From Sphingomonas_O antarctica (GTDB lineage: Bacteria > Pseudomonadota > Alphaproteobacteria > Sphingomonadales > Sphingomonadaceae), in the NCBI RefSeq assembly GCF_965137005.1, contig NZ_CBCRXM010000002.1, positions 1 to 64,000 on the forward strand: a stretch of 64,000 nucleotides of DNA. Reading direction: 5' to 3'. A program made the translations under genes and the position numbers. The notes beneath the pieces are model-generated. The model ran no database searches. It was not told the DNA's origin and saw only the letters and a list, made by a program, of their open reading frames with translations. The stretch's first letter is position 1. Each line of letters starts with the position of its first letter. Of the stretch, positions 33,125 through 41,310 are shown piece by piece.

Positions 33125-33690
33125 TTCTTCGGTTCGACCGCCAGCCGCGCACAATCGTCGAGTTCGGCGCCGTCGATCGCCGGCTCGCGGCCGACCTTGT
33201 CGCGTTCGCTGGCAAGCTGTTCCGCGGTCACACCCCCCTGTTGCGCGCGATAGGCGACGACGGGTGCCAGCGCGGCCAGTTCGCGGGTGTTCTCGGTGTC
33301 GGGCTCCTCGGCCCTGGCGAGATCGGCGGCGTGGATCATCACCGCCGCACAGCGGGCGAGGCTCAACGGCGGGACCACGACGTGCATACGCGCCACGCAA
33401 TGCGCGACAACGGGCTGCTTGAGCGGTCCGCCTTTCTGCAACCCCTTGGCCTCGCCGATCAAAAGATCGCGCACCGCCTCGCGCGCGACACCGCGTTCGA
33501 CCAGCGAGTCGCCAATGCGCGCGGCAAAGCGCGGGCCGTCATCGGACAGCGCGCCGACCTGGCTCCACAAGCCGCCAGCCTGTTCGTGCGCGACGACGGC
33601 GAGCACGGCGACGCAGCGCAAATCGTCACGGTCGGTCTGGGCAAGCGGCGCGGGGAGCGCGGCGACGGCGGCGATAAGCAGCGGGATCAT
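33121..33690 (-). CDS. Hypothetical exported protein
   Basis: A 189-residue protein with a short signal peptide (MIPLLIAAVAALPAPLA), then QTDRDDLRCVAVLAVVAHEQ and a largely helical body with conserved-looking cysteines (CVAVL, AHCVARM, ARCAAVM, DDCARL). I do not recognise a named family. It is translationally coupled to the VOC gene and divergent from lnt, with about 50 bp between the starts. The four Cys could form two disulfides in the periplasm, which is inference. Confidence 0.65.
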   Translation of the reverse strand: MIPLLIAAVAALPAPLAQTDRDDLRCVAVLAVVAHEQAGGLWSQVGALSDDGPRFAARIGDSLVERGVAREAVRDLLIGEAKGLQKGGPLKQPVVAHCVARMHVVVPPLSLARCAAVMIHAADLARAEEPDTENTRELAALAPVVAYRAQQGGVTAEQLASERDKVGREPAIDGAELDDCARLAVEPKK

Positions 33691-33742
33691 TGCGCAACCT
33701 TAGCGTTTGGGTCCGGCTTGTCGAAGGGCTATCGGGCCGGGC

Positions 33743-35203
33743 GTGCCTTATCTGATCGCTCTCGCTGCCGGCCTGATGTCCGCACTCGGCTTCGCGCCGA
33801 CCGGTTGGTGGTTGCTAAGCTATGCCGGATTTGCCGCATTGCTGATGCTGGTGCAGCAGGCGCAGACTTGGCGCGGCGCGGCTTTGCTCGGTTACGCTTT
33901 CGGGTTCGGGCAGTTCGTCGTCGGGCTGAACTGGATCGCGGGCGCGTTCCGGTATCAGGAAACGATGCCCGTCTGGCTGGGCTGGGTCGCGGTGGTGTTA
34001 TTGTCGGCCTATCTGGCCGTCTATCCAGCGATGATGGCGCTCGCGGCGTGGCGCTTTCGTGCAAAGCCGTCGGCTTATGCGTTGGCGGCAGCGGCGGCTT
34101 GGATCGTCGCCGAATGGCTGCGCGCGACCATGTTTACCGGGTTCGCCTGGAATCCCGCTGCGGCAGCACTGGCCGACACGCCCGCGCGCGGGCTGGCGCG
34201 GCTGGTCGGGACGTATGGCCTGTCGGGCATCGTCATGCTTGGCGCAGCGGCGCTGGCCGACCGGCGGCGGCTGATCGCGTTTCCGCTCGCGCTCATCGCC
34301 ACGCTGGGTGGGGGCTGGTTGTTGCTCGGCCGCGATCCGGGACGCAGCGCTACAGTGATCCGCGTCGTCCAGCCCAACATTTCGCAACAGGACAAGCAGG
34401 ACGAGACGTTCGACGCGATCAATTTCGACAAACTCGAGGCGCTGACCGGGACGCCGGGGCCGCTCCCGCGGCTGATCCTGTGGCCCGAAGCCGCCATTCC
34501 CTGGTATCCCGAACTGCAGCCCTGGGCACGGCGGCGCATCGCGATGGTGCTCGGGCCGCGCGACACCGTGTTGTTCGGGGCCGATTCGCTGATCTTCGAA
34601 ACGGGCGAAATGGTCGCGGCGCGCAACGCGCTGTTCGCGATGGATGCCGCCGGGCGGATCAGCGGGCGCTATGGCAAGGCGCATCTGGTGCCTTATGGCG
34701 AATATTTGCCGATGCGACCGGTGCTGTCCGCGATCGGACTTTCGCGGCTGGTCCCCGGCGATATCGATTTCTGGGCCGGGCCCGGACCACGCAGTCTCGA
34801 TGTGCCGGGCATCGGGCCGGTCGGCGGGCAGATTTGCTACGAGATCATCTTTTCGGGACAGGTGCTCGACGCGACGCACCGCCCGCGCTTTCTGTTCAAT
34901 CCGTCGAACGACGCGTGGTTCGGCGATTGGGGACCGCCGCAGCACCTCGCCCAGGCGCGATTGCGTGCGGCGGAGGAAGCGATGCCCATCGTCCGCTCGA
35001 CGCCCACCGGCATTTCGGCAGTGATCGACAGCCGCGGCGCAGTCAATGTCGCGCTGCCGCTGCATCGCGCCGGATATATCCAGACGACGTTGCCCGAGGC
35101 GGGAGCTCCAACGCCATTTTCGCGCCTCGGCAATTTTCTACCCCTGCTGTTCGCGCTCACTCTGGCGCTGGGAGCGGTTGCCCTGCGTCGCCGTGAAGCG
35201 TAA
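33743..35203 (+). CDS. lnt: Apolipoprotein N-acyltransferase
   Basis: An inner-membrane enzyme of about 486 residues that adds the third acyl chain to lipoproteins. Six or so N-terminal membrane helices precede a nitrilase-like periplasmic domain. The catalytic triad is visible as Glu in LILWPEAAIPWY, Lys in YGKAHLVPYGEYLP and Cys in GQICYEIIF. RGAVNVALPLHRAGYIQTTLP and a final helix close the protein. The GTG at 33743 (PYLIALAAGLMSALGF) is a better start than the TTG at 33707. At least three lipoproteins encoded in this window would be substrates. metK follows. Confidence 0.94.
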   Translation: MPYLIALAAGLMSALGFAPTGWWLLSYAGFAALLMLVQQAQTWRGAALLGYAFGFGQFVVGLNWIAGAFRYQETMPVWLGWVAVVLLSAYLAVYPAMMALAAWRFRAKPSAYALAAAAAWIVAEWLRATMFTGFAWNPAAAALADTPARGLARLVGTYGLSGIVMLGAAALADRRRLIAFPLALIATLGGGWLLLGRDPGRSATVIRVVQPNISQQDKQDETFDAINFDKLEALTGTPGPLPRLILWPEAAIPWYPELQPWARRRIAMVLGPRDTVLFGADSLIFETGEMVAARNALFAMDAAGRISGRYGKAHLVPYGEYLPMRPVLSAIGLSRLVPGDIDFWAGPGPRSLDVPGIGPVGGQICYEIIFSGQVLDATHRPRFLFNPSNDAWFGDWGPPQHLAQARLRAAEEAMPIVRSTPTGISAVIDSRGAVNVALPLHRAGYIQTTLPEAGAPTPFSRLGNFLPLLFALTLALGAVALRRREA

Positions 35204-35209
35204 GGACAC

Positions 35210-35225
35210 ATAAAGCTTTCTTTAT
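35210..35225. promoter_or_regulatory. Palindromic operator candidate upstream of metK
   Basis: ATAAAG-CTTT-CTTTAT lies 31-46 bases before the metK ATG. ArsR-type regulators of the methionine/SAH cycle (SahR and SamR) in alphaproteobacteria bind ATAAAG-type inverted repeats in front of metK and ahcY, as far as I recall. The site itself is seen; the regulator is inferred. Confidence 0.45.
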
Positions 35226-35255
35226 ATCCAACATTGCTGCGGAGACGCCGTTCCT

Positions 35256-36467
35256 ATGCGCGCCAATTACCTGTTCACGTCCGAATCGGTCAGCGAAGGC
35301 CATCCGGACAAGGTCGCCGACCAGATTTCGGACGCCATTGTCGACCTGTTCCTGTCGAAAGACCCCGAGGCGCGCATCGCCTGCGAGACGCTGACCACGA
35401 CACAGCTCGTCGTGCTTGCCGGCGAAATCCGCGGCAAGGGGATCATGGATACCGACGGCAATTGGGCACCGGGCGTACGCGAAGAAGTCGAAAAGGCCGT
35501 TCGCGATACCGTGAAAAAGATCGGTTACGAGCAAGACGGCTTCCACTGGGAGACTTTGCGCTTCGAGAATAATCTGCATCCGCAATCGGCGCACATTGCA
35601 CAGGGCGTCGATGCCTCGGGCAACAAGGACGAAGGCGCGGGCGACCAGGGCATCATGTTCGGTTACGCAGCCAACGACACCCCCGATCTGATGCCGGCCA
35701 CGCTCGATTACAGCCACAAGATCCTCGCCCAGATGGCCGCCGACCGCCACTCGGGCGCCGCGCCGTTCCTCGAGCCCGATGCCAAGAGCCAGGTCACGCT
35801 GCGCTACGAAGGCGCCAAAGCCGTTGCCTGCACCGCCGTCGTCGTCTCGACCCAGCACGGTAAGGGCTATGACCAAGGCGACAAAGAAGCCGAACTCCAC
35901 GCTTATGTGAAGGCCGTGATCGCGAAGGTCATTCCCGCCGAATTGCTGAGCGACGCGACCGAATATCACATCAACCCGACGGGCAGCTTCGAAATTGGCG
36001 GCCCCGACGGCGACGCGGGCCTGACCGGCCGCAAGATCATCGTCGACACTTATGGCGGCGCGGCCCCCCACGGCGGCGGCGCGTTTTCGGGCAAGGACCC
36101 GACCAAGGTCGATCGCTCGGCGGCGTATATCACCCGCTACCTCGCCAAGAATATCGTCGCCGCGGGCCTCGCCCAGCGCTGCACGATCCAGCTGGCCTAT
36201 GCGATCGGCGTGTCGAAGCCGCTGTCGCTGTATGTCGATACGCACGGCACCGGCACCGTGGATGACGACAAGATCGAGGAAGCGATTGGCAAGATCGAGA
36301 AGCTCGGCGGCCTGACCCCGCGCGGCATCCGCACGCATTTGCAGCTCAACAAGCCGATCTACGCCCGCACCGCGGCTTACGGCCATTTCGGGCGCAAGGC
36401 CGAGGGCGACTTCTTCCCGTGGGAGAAGATCGATCTGGTCGACGACTTGAAAGCCGCTTTGGCTTAA
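35256..36467 (+). CDS. metK: S-adenosylmethionine synthetase
   Basis: A 403-residue enzyme making SAM from ATP and methionine. The signatures GHPDKVADQISDAIVD at the N-terminus, GAGDQGIMFGYA in the middle, and GGGAFSGKDPTKVDRSAAY (the P-loop-like region) are all present. The C-terminal domain contains TAAYGHFGR. A palindrome at 35210-35225 probably controls it. It lies directly downstream of lnt, as in many alphaproteobacteria. SAM is the cofactor of several neighbours (miaB, trmB, the methyltransferase at 5020). Confidence 0.97.
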   Translation: MRANYLFTSESVSEGHPDKVADQISDAIVDLFLSKDPEARIACETLTTTQLVVLAGEIRGKGIMDTDGNWAPGVREEVEKAVRDTVKKIGYEQDGFHWETLRFENNLHPQSAHIAQGVDASGNKDEGAGDQGIMFGYAANDTPDLMPATLDYSHKILAQMAADRHSGAAPFLEPDAKSQVTLRYEGAKAVACTAVVVSTQHGKGYDQGDKEAELHAYVKAVIAKVIPAELLSDATEYHINPTGSFEIGGPDGDAGLTGRKIIVDTYGGAAPHGGGAFSGKDPTKVDRSAAYITRYLAKNIVAAGLAQRCTIQLAYAIGVSKPLSLYVDTHGTGTVDDDKIEEAIGKIEKLGGLTPRGIRTHLQLNKPIYARTAAYGHFGRKAEGDFFPWEKIDLVDDLKAALA

Positions 36468-36524
36468 GATGGTGTCGCCGTCTGGCACCATGCGTCGAGC
36501 CTGATCTTCTGCTACGACTTGCGC

Positions 36525-38585
36525 ATGGCATATGATCGGCGCTCGTTCATCGCCGCCGCGGCGGCGCTTGGTGCAACGGCAGCTTGGGCGCGGCCCGTTG
36601 CTGCGGCTTCGCGGATGCAGTGGACCGAGCGGCGCGATCTTTATGCCGATGGTGTCGCGTCGGGCGATCCCGAACCGACCAGCGTCATCCTGTGGACGCG
36701 CCGTCCATTCGAGTCCGGATCGGAGCACCGGCTCACCGCCGAACTCGCCCTCGACGCCGAGTTTACGCGCGTCGTGGCATCGGTTCGCGCACCCGTCCTC
36801 GCTGAATCCGACTGGACCTGCCGCGTCCTCGCCGGCGGTCTCAAGCCAGCGACGGTTTATTGGTACCGCTTTGTCGACGATACCGGCGCGGGCAGCCGCG
36901 TCGGCCGGACAATCACCGCGCCGCGCGTCACCGACGATCGCCCCGTCCGCTTTGCCTTCGTGTCGTGCAACAGCGTCAACGAGGGCGCGCAAAACGCGTA
37001 TCGGCGGATGATCTGGGAGGACGCGCGGGCACCCGCCGACGAACGGCTCGGCTTCGTGCTCCATCTCGGCGATTTCATCTACGAAGTCGTCGAATATCCC
37101 GAAGACGTGTCGCACCGCTATTCGCGCATCGTCTATGACCTTGGCCACATCCCCGATGGCCGAAAGGTTGGCAATTTCCACGTGCCGACCACGCTGGAGG
37201 GCTATCGCCACGTCTATCGCGCGCACATCCGCGACCCCGATATTCAGGACGCGCGCGCCTATTTCCCGTTCGTGTGTATCGGCGACAACCACGAATTCTC
37301 GTGGCAGGGCTGGCAGAGCTTCATCCAATATCCCGGCGGCAAGGTCGAACCCGCCCAGCCGCTCCGCGTCGCCGCCAACCAGGCGTGGTGGGAATATATC
37401 CCTTCGCGTGTGCGCAAGGCTTCGGGGCCGGAACTCGATGCCTTCGCGCCGCCGAGGGTGGTCGCCGCTCCGATCACAAAGGTCGACGATGACGGCTTTG
37501 GTGACGAAGCCAACAACCGCATCGCCATCGGCAGCATGACCGCCTATCGCGCGATGCGGTACGGCAAGCATGTCGATCTGATCCTCACCGATTTGCACAG
37601 TTATCGCATGGAAGACCCGACCGGGCGGCCCGAAGCGGCGGCGCTCGATTCGGGCGACTATCCGGTCATCCCGCAGGAGTGGCTGGAGATCGTCGACGGC
37701 GGGAAGGACTATGCCGGCGGCAAGCCGCCTGTGACCATCGCGATCGGCGACAAGACCATCCCCAATTTCCGCAAAGACGAGCCCGCCGTCACCGTGCTCG
37801 GGCGCGAGCAGAAAGCGTGGCTCAAGGATCGGCTGACCAAATCGGCGGCGACCTGGAAAATCTGGGGCGTGACGAATGGCCCGCTGGACATGCGGACCGA
37901 TCCCCAAAACCTGCCCGCGGGACTGTTCAAGGCGCCATGGCCGGGGAGGGATTATGGCACGTTTCCCGGCGCCGATTTCAGCGGTGCGTTCGCGGAGCGC
38001 CGGGAAATCTACGATCTGGTCCGCGACCGCAAGGTTTCGGGCTTCGTCACCGTTTCGGGCGATCGTCACAGCTTCTGGGCCGGCTATGCCGCGCCCGCAC
38101 TGCCGCCCGCAGCGTTCGAACCGGTCGGCCTCAGCTTCATCACCGGCTCGATCTCCGCGCCCGGCTTGGGCGAAGCGGTCGAATTCGGTAAACCTTCACC
38201 GCGGAGCGGGCTGTATGTGCGCAGACCGGCGGGCGGCGCCCCCGAACACACGATCAACCTCACGGTCAAGCGCGGTGTGCGCGCCGCGCTCGAATATGCG
38301 GCGAGCGGCGACATCGCCAAGGCACGGGCGTTGACCAATCCGGACCTCGCGCCGCACGTCGCGTTCGTCGACATGGCCGGACATGGCTATACCGTGGTGA
38401 CCGCCGGGCGGGACGCGATCGACACCGAATTCGTGTGCATCGTCCGCCCGATCGTGCGTGCGACGACACCCGATGGCGGCCCGCTGCGCTATCGTGTGCG
38501 GCACGGCGCGGAGATGTGGCAGCCCGGCGAGCCGCCAAAGCTGCGCCAGCATATCGTCGAAGGCGACGTCAGTCTGTCGATCTGA
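36525..38585 (+). CDS. Alkaline phosphatase D family protein (PhoD), Tat-exported
   Basis: A 686-residue PhoD-like metallophosphatase. The N-terminus has a twin-arginine signal (YDRRSFIAAAAALGATAAWA). The mature protein starts with the PhoD_N fibronectin-like domain (GVASGDPEPTSVILWTRR). The calcineurin-like core holds FAFVSCNSVNEG, VLHLGDFIYE, CIGDNHEFSW and VTVSGDRHSFWAG, the metal ligands expected for Ca/Fe-dependent PhoD enzymes. It would release phosphate from esters in the periplasm. ATG at 36525 is preferred over TTG at 36519. It is inserted between metK and trmB. Confidence 0.9.
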   Translation: MAYDRRSFIAAAAALGATAAWARPVAAASRMQWTERRDLYADGVASGDPEPTSVILWTRRPFESGSEHRLTAELALDAEFTRVVASVRAPVLAESDWTCRVLAGGLKPATVYWYRFVDDTGAGSRVGRTITAPRVTDDRPVRFAFVSCNSVNEGAQNAYRRMIWEDARAPADERLGFVLHLGDFIYEVVEYPEDVSHRYSRIVYDLGHIPDGRKVGNFHVPTTLEGYRHVYRAHIRDPDIQDARAYFPFVCIGDNHEFSWQGWQSFIQYPGGKVEPAQPLRVAANQAWWEYIPSRVRKASGPELDAFAPPRVVAAPITKVDDDGFGDEANNRIAIGSMTAYRAMRYGKHVDLILTDLHSYRMEDPTGRPEAAALDSGDYPVIPQEWLEIVDGGKDYAGGKPPVTIAIGDKTIPNFRKDEPAVTVLGREQKAWLKDRLTKSAATWKIWGVTNGPLDMRTDPQNLPAGLFKAPWPGRDYGTFPGADFSGAFAERREIYDLVRDRKVSGFVTVSGDRHSFWAGYAAPALPPAAFEPVGLSFITGSISAPGLGEAVEFGKPSPRSGLYVRRPAGGAPEHTINLTVKRGVRAALEYAASGDIAKARALTNPDLAPHVAFVDMAGHGYTVVTAGRDAIDTEFVCIVRPIVRATTPDGGPLRYRVRHGAEMWQPGEPPKLRQHIVEGDVSLSI

Positions 38586-38621
38586 TTGGCATCATGCCTG
38601 CTGCTCTCTAGGGACACCGGC

Positions 38622-39302
38622 ATGACCGACCCGCTATCGATTGGCCGCCTCTACGGACGGCGACAGGGGCATAAATTGCGCCAGGGGCAAGCGGCCTTGG
38701 TCGACGATTTGTTGCCGCGATTGACGGTACCCGACGGTCCGCTCGATGCACGCATCTTGTTCGGCGACGATCGACCCTTGGAAGTCGAAATCGGATTCGG
38801 CGCGGGTGAACATCTCGCCGGGCGGGCCGCGATGACGCCCGATCACGGCTTTATCGGCTGCGAGCCGTTCCTCAACGGCGTGGTCGGCGCGCTGGGCCAT
38901 ATTCGCGATGATGGATTGAGCAATGTCCGCCTGCACATGGGCGATGCGCTCGACGTGTTGCAGCGGTTGCCCGATGCCTCACTCGACCGCGTCTACCTGC
39001 TTCACCCCGACCCGTGGCCCAAGGCACGCCACGCGAAGCGGCGTTTCATGAACGCCGGGCCGATCGGGCTGGTCCACCAAAAACTCAAGCCCGGCGGCGA
39101 ATTTCGCTTCGGCACCGACCACCCGGTCTATGTCGCGCACGCCATGATGGTGATGCGGAACTTGCGGGATCGTTTCGTATGGCACGCCGCAACGCCGCGC
39201 GACTTCCTCGAACGCCCCGCCGACTGGCCCGAAACCCGCTATGAGCGCAAAGCGCGTCGGTTGGGCCATGAGGTTTGGTACTTTCGATACCAGCGACGGT
39301 AA
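38622..39302 (+). CDS. trmB: tRNA (guanine-N7-)-methyltransferase
   Basis: A 226-residue class I methyltransferase. SIGRLYGRRQGHKLR at the N-terminus, LEVEIGFGAGEHL as motif I, and LLHPDPWPKARHAKRR as the catalytic D/P-W-P-K-x-R-H block define TrmB, which methylates G46 of tRNAs. GGEFRFGTDHPVYV and the C-terminal T-x-Y-E-R-K (ETRYERKARRLGH) complete the pattern. The ATG at 38622 is the family start. After its stop the conserved gene order ends and the accessory island begins. Confidence 0.95.
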   Translation: MTDPLSIGRLYGRRQGHKLRQGQAALVDDLLPRLTVPDGPLDARILFGDDRPLEVEIGFGAGEHLAGRAAMTPDHGFIGCEPFLNGVVGALGHIRDDGLSNVRLHMGDALDVLQRLPDASLDRVYLLHPDPWPKARHAKRRFMNAGPIGLVHQKLKPGGEFRFGTDHPVYVAHAMMVMRNLRDRFVWHAATPRDFLERPADWPETRYERKARRLGHEVWYFRYQRR

Positions 39303-39564
39303 ACCGCCATTTTTGTTTGATTTCAGATGCTTATTGCGAACCCGACTACGCCCGAATTGTCCCTAAAACGCCCCATTTTCCGCTTCCGTGCCGTGCTTCG
39401 GCAGGGACAATCAGTCATCAACAATTTCGGAGGCAGGCCTGTGATTTCAGCCGAAGCAATCGGCACCTCTGCACAACACCGTGTACGTGCCGGTCGTTGT
39501 TTGGGCCGCCAGATGATACAGATCGCAGCGATGCCCGCTGCCGTGGGCGCGCTATCTAGGTTTG

Positions 39565-40260
39565 CTATCTTATCTCGGCCAGTGCCTTCACCCTGCTATG
39601 CACCAGCTCGGCTCTGCCATCCGGCCCTCTGATGTTTCCATAGAGAAAATTCTCGAAGTCCGGATGTTTTAGAAGCGTTTGGAATTGCTCTGACAGATAA
39701 TCGCGGACCTCGGCATCTGCCGACTTTACCTCGTTAAAGAGCATTGGTCGTCCGTCCACGACGTTAAGGATGTCTTCCAAATCGTGGCTTCCAAGGGGAT
39801 CGTTTTCACCCCGGCCCGCGTAAGCTTCGAGCTTGGTCGCCAGAAAGATCGGCGGTGTCAGGTGTCTGATAACCCTTCCGCTGGGTAGGGCGTACTTTAC
39901 CGCCGTGTAGATGCCTTCCTTGTACCAGCGATTGCTGAACCCCAAGATGTTCGGATCATCTGGCATGAAGTCGACCTTAAGGTCGCCGAGCCGCATTCGG
40001 CAGATCACGTCATCTTCCCCCGACACCGTGAAACCCTTCTGGTGCAAAGTTTCCTGAAGCTGCATCCACTGCGCCATTCCGGTCAGGTCGACGATGAGGT
40101 CGACATCGTCTGTGGCGCGAACTTCCTGCAATGTGATTTCGTCGGTGATGAGCACTGCAGTCGAGCATCCGCCGACAAACACCATCCGCTGACACAAATC
40201 ATCGCCCAATGCCTGTGCGACTTTTTCCAGCATTGCGAGCAGTTCACCCTGCAGGCTCAT
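39565..40260 (-). CDS. Nucleotidyltransferase-fold protein, AbiEii/MenT-like toxin candidate
   Basis: A 231-residue protein with a minimal nucleotidyltransferase core: VFVGGCSTAVLI (the G-G/S turn) and ATDDVDLIVDL (the D-x-D pair), then LKVDFMPDD with the third acidic residue. Further on, LATKLEAYAGRGENDPLGSHDLEDILNVVDGR is the K...D..D pattern of AbiEii-type proteins. AbiEii and MenT toxins transfer nucleotides to tRNA or other RNA. Its ATG overlaps the stop of the winged-helix gene upstream (ATGA), the usual antitoxin-toxin arrangement. Lower GC than its neighbours suggests acquisition. The toxin role is inferred. Confidence 0.75.
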   Translation of the reverse strand: MSLQGELLAMLEKVAQALGDDLCQRMVFVGGCSTAVLITDEITLQEVRATDDVDLIVDLTGMAQWMQLQETLHQKGFTVSGEDDVICRMRLGDLKVDFMPDDPNILGFSNRWYKEGIYTAVKYALPSGRVIRHLTPPIFLATKLEAYAGRGENDPLGSHDLEDILNVVDGRPMLFNEVKSADAEVRDYLSEQFQTLLKHPDFENFLYGNIRGPDGRAELVHSRVKALAEIR

Positions 40261-40808
40261 GCGTGTGCCATCCGTTCCTCAAAACTGCGTTGAGCGAGAT
40301 TTGCTTCGCGCTGATTGCCGGTCCTGATGGCATCGATCAGCGCAAGCAGTTCGTACAGTCGAGCGTCTTTGAGCGCTGCGTCGGGGACAGATTTGAACAA
40401 TGGCGAGATTGAGAGACCTCTTTGCTTTCCTTCGGGATGAGGCCAGACATAGATGTCGGCGCCAGAGCTTACGATTTTCCCTTCCAGCATAGGTGCGGCA
40501 AAGCCTGTGGCGATGCCGCGTTGCGGTGCGCCGGGCTTCGCGGGAAACACGTATTTCAGCCCGTGTTGGACAAGCTCAATGAGATTGCGACGATTTACCT
40601 TTGCGCGATCGCCGGACTTTATGGCGAGGTGGGACGTGATACTACGCCGGATTGATGCGCTGATCTCAGTCTTGCTGATACCCAGATCGCTTTCAAGACT
40701 TCGCAATGCGAACGGATCTGGCATCGTCGATTCTTCGAGATGACCATGCCCGATCTTGTCTTCCAAGCTCACCAGCTTGAGCAATATGACGATGTCCTGG
40801 CTTTTCAT
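40257..40808 (-). CDS. Winged-helix protein, putative antitoxin/regulator of the nucleotidyltransferase
   Basis: A 183-residue protein. The N-terminal third reads as a winged HTH (QDIVILLKLVSLE, then SLESDLGISKTEISASIRRS as the helix-turn-helix and a wing with AKVNRRNLIELVQHGL). The second half (GIATGFAAPMLEG, DIYVWPHPEGKQRGLSISPL, then a helical tail) matches no family I can name. It starts 11 bp after the small frame ending at 40820, with AAGG in front of the ATG. Being first in a four-base-overlapped pair with a nucleotidyltransferase, it is probably the antitoxin or an autoregulator, by analogy with AbiEi. Confidence 0.7.
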   Translation of the reverse strand: MKSQDIVILLKLVSLEDKIGHGHLEESTMPDPFALRSLESDLGISKTEISASIRRSITSHLAIKSGDRAKVNRRNLIELVQHGLKYVFPAKPGAPQRGIATGFAAPMLEGKIVSSGADIYVWPHPEGKQRGLSISPLFKSVPDAALKDARLYELLALIDAIRTGNQREANLAQRSFEERMAHA

Positions 40809-40819
40809 ATCGACCTTAT

Positions 40820-41005
40820 CTATTCGGCGTCCGTTGTCCTAGGACCGAGGACAGATAGGGTCTCCGTGCTAAATGTGTCAAACGCAAAATCGTCGAGCTC
40901 TCTTAGCATGAGCGCCCTAATCAAAACCTGATCTGGTTGGCCGCAGAGTGGCAGCGCCAGCCGCCGACACCGGGCTATCTCCTCAGAAGACAGGCGGACC
41001 GCCAC
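40820..41005 (-). CDS. Small protein upstream of the winged-helix/nucleotidyltransferase pair
   Basis: A 61-residue frame from GTG at 41005: AVRLSSEEIARCRRLALPL, then DQVLIRALMLRELDDFAFD. It looks like a short helical protein and runs on the same strand, ending 11 bp before the winged-helix gene, so a three-gene unit is possible. The frame continues upstream for a few codons (NLQTPR) without a start, so it could also be the 3' part of a lost gene. I cannot assign a family or function. Confidence 0.35.
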   Translation of the reverse strand: MAVRLSSEEIARCRRLALPLCGQPDQVLIRALMLRELDDFAFDTFSTETLSVLGPRTTDAE

Positions 41006-41310
41006 CCTCGGTGTCTGCAGATTGGCAGATGCCTAACGCGTATGGAGGGGCAAAGCTACGGTTGGCACTCATCTCCCACGCATTCCAGGCGTGCGGTCGA
41101 CAATGGCGCTCGAGATACGCATTGTGGCCCGATCGAGGATGGAATGAATGACTGAATCAGCGGGACATCTCTGTGTTACTTCGTCAGCCTTTTGGTGATT
41201 GCTGGGTGATTGTTTGGCCAAAAAAAGCTGCCAGAAAAACGCATATTGCCTATTATTAACAAATGGATACGGGACATGATAACTGAGGTTTGGTACCTCC
41301 GGTGCCTCCG
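41006..41310. other. Intergenic stretch between the island and ppk2, no gene seen
   Basis: About 300 bp of comparatively AT-rich sequence with a seven-A run near 41220 and TATTATTAACAAATGG at 41249-41264. No frame with a plausible start and composition was found. It probably holds the promoter for the minus-strand island genes and the end of the ppk2 transcript. Confidence 0.5.

Noticed and set aside
32845..35196. 783-codon plus-strand frame across the VOC, hypothetical and lnt genes
   Set aside because: Arg-rich out-of-frame translation of lnt and antisense of two genes.
35204..35255. SAM-II or SAM/SAH riboswitch before metK
   Set aside because: The 52-bp spacer is too short and lacks the conserved bases of those riboswitches; a protein operator fits better.
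35157..38069. 970-codon minus-strand frame opposite metK and phoD
   Set aside because: No recognisable motifs, crosses two clear genes and their spacer; antisense shadow.
39327..39632. 101-codon plus-strand frame after trmB
   Set aside because: Composition is plausible at first but it overlaps the end of the nucleotidyltransferase gene and has no start signal or known similarity.
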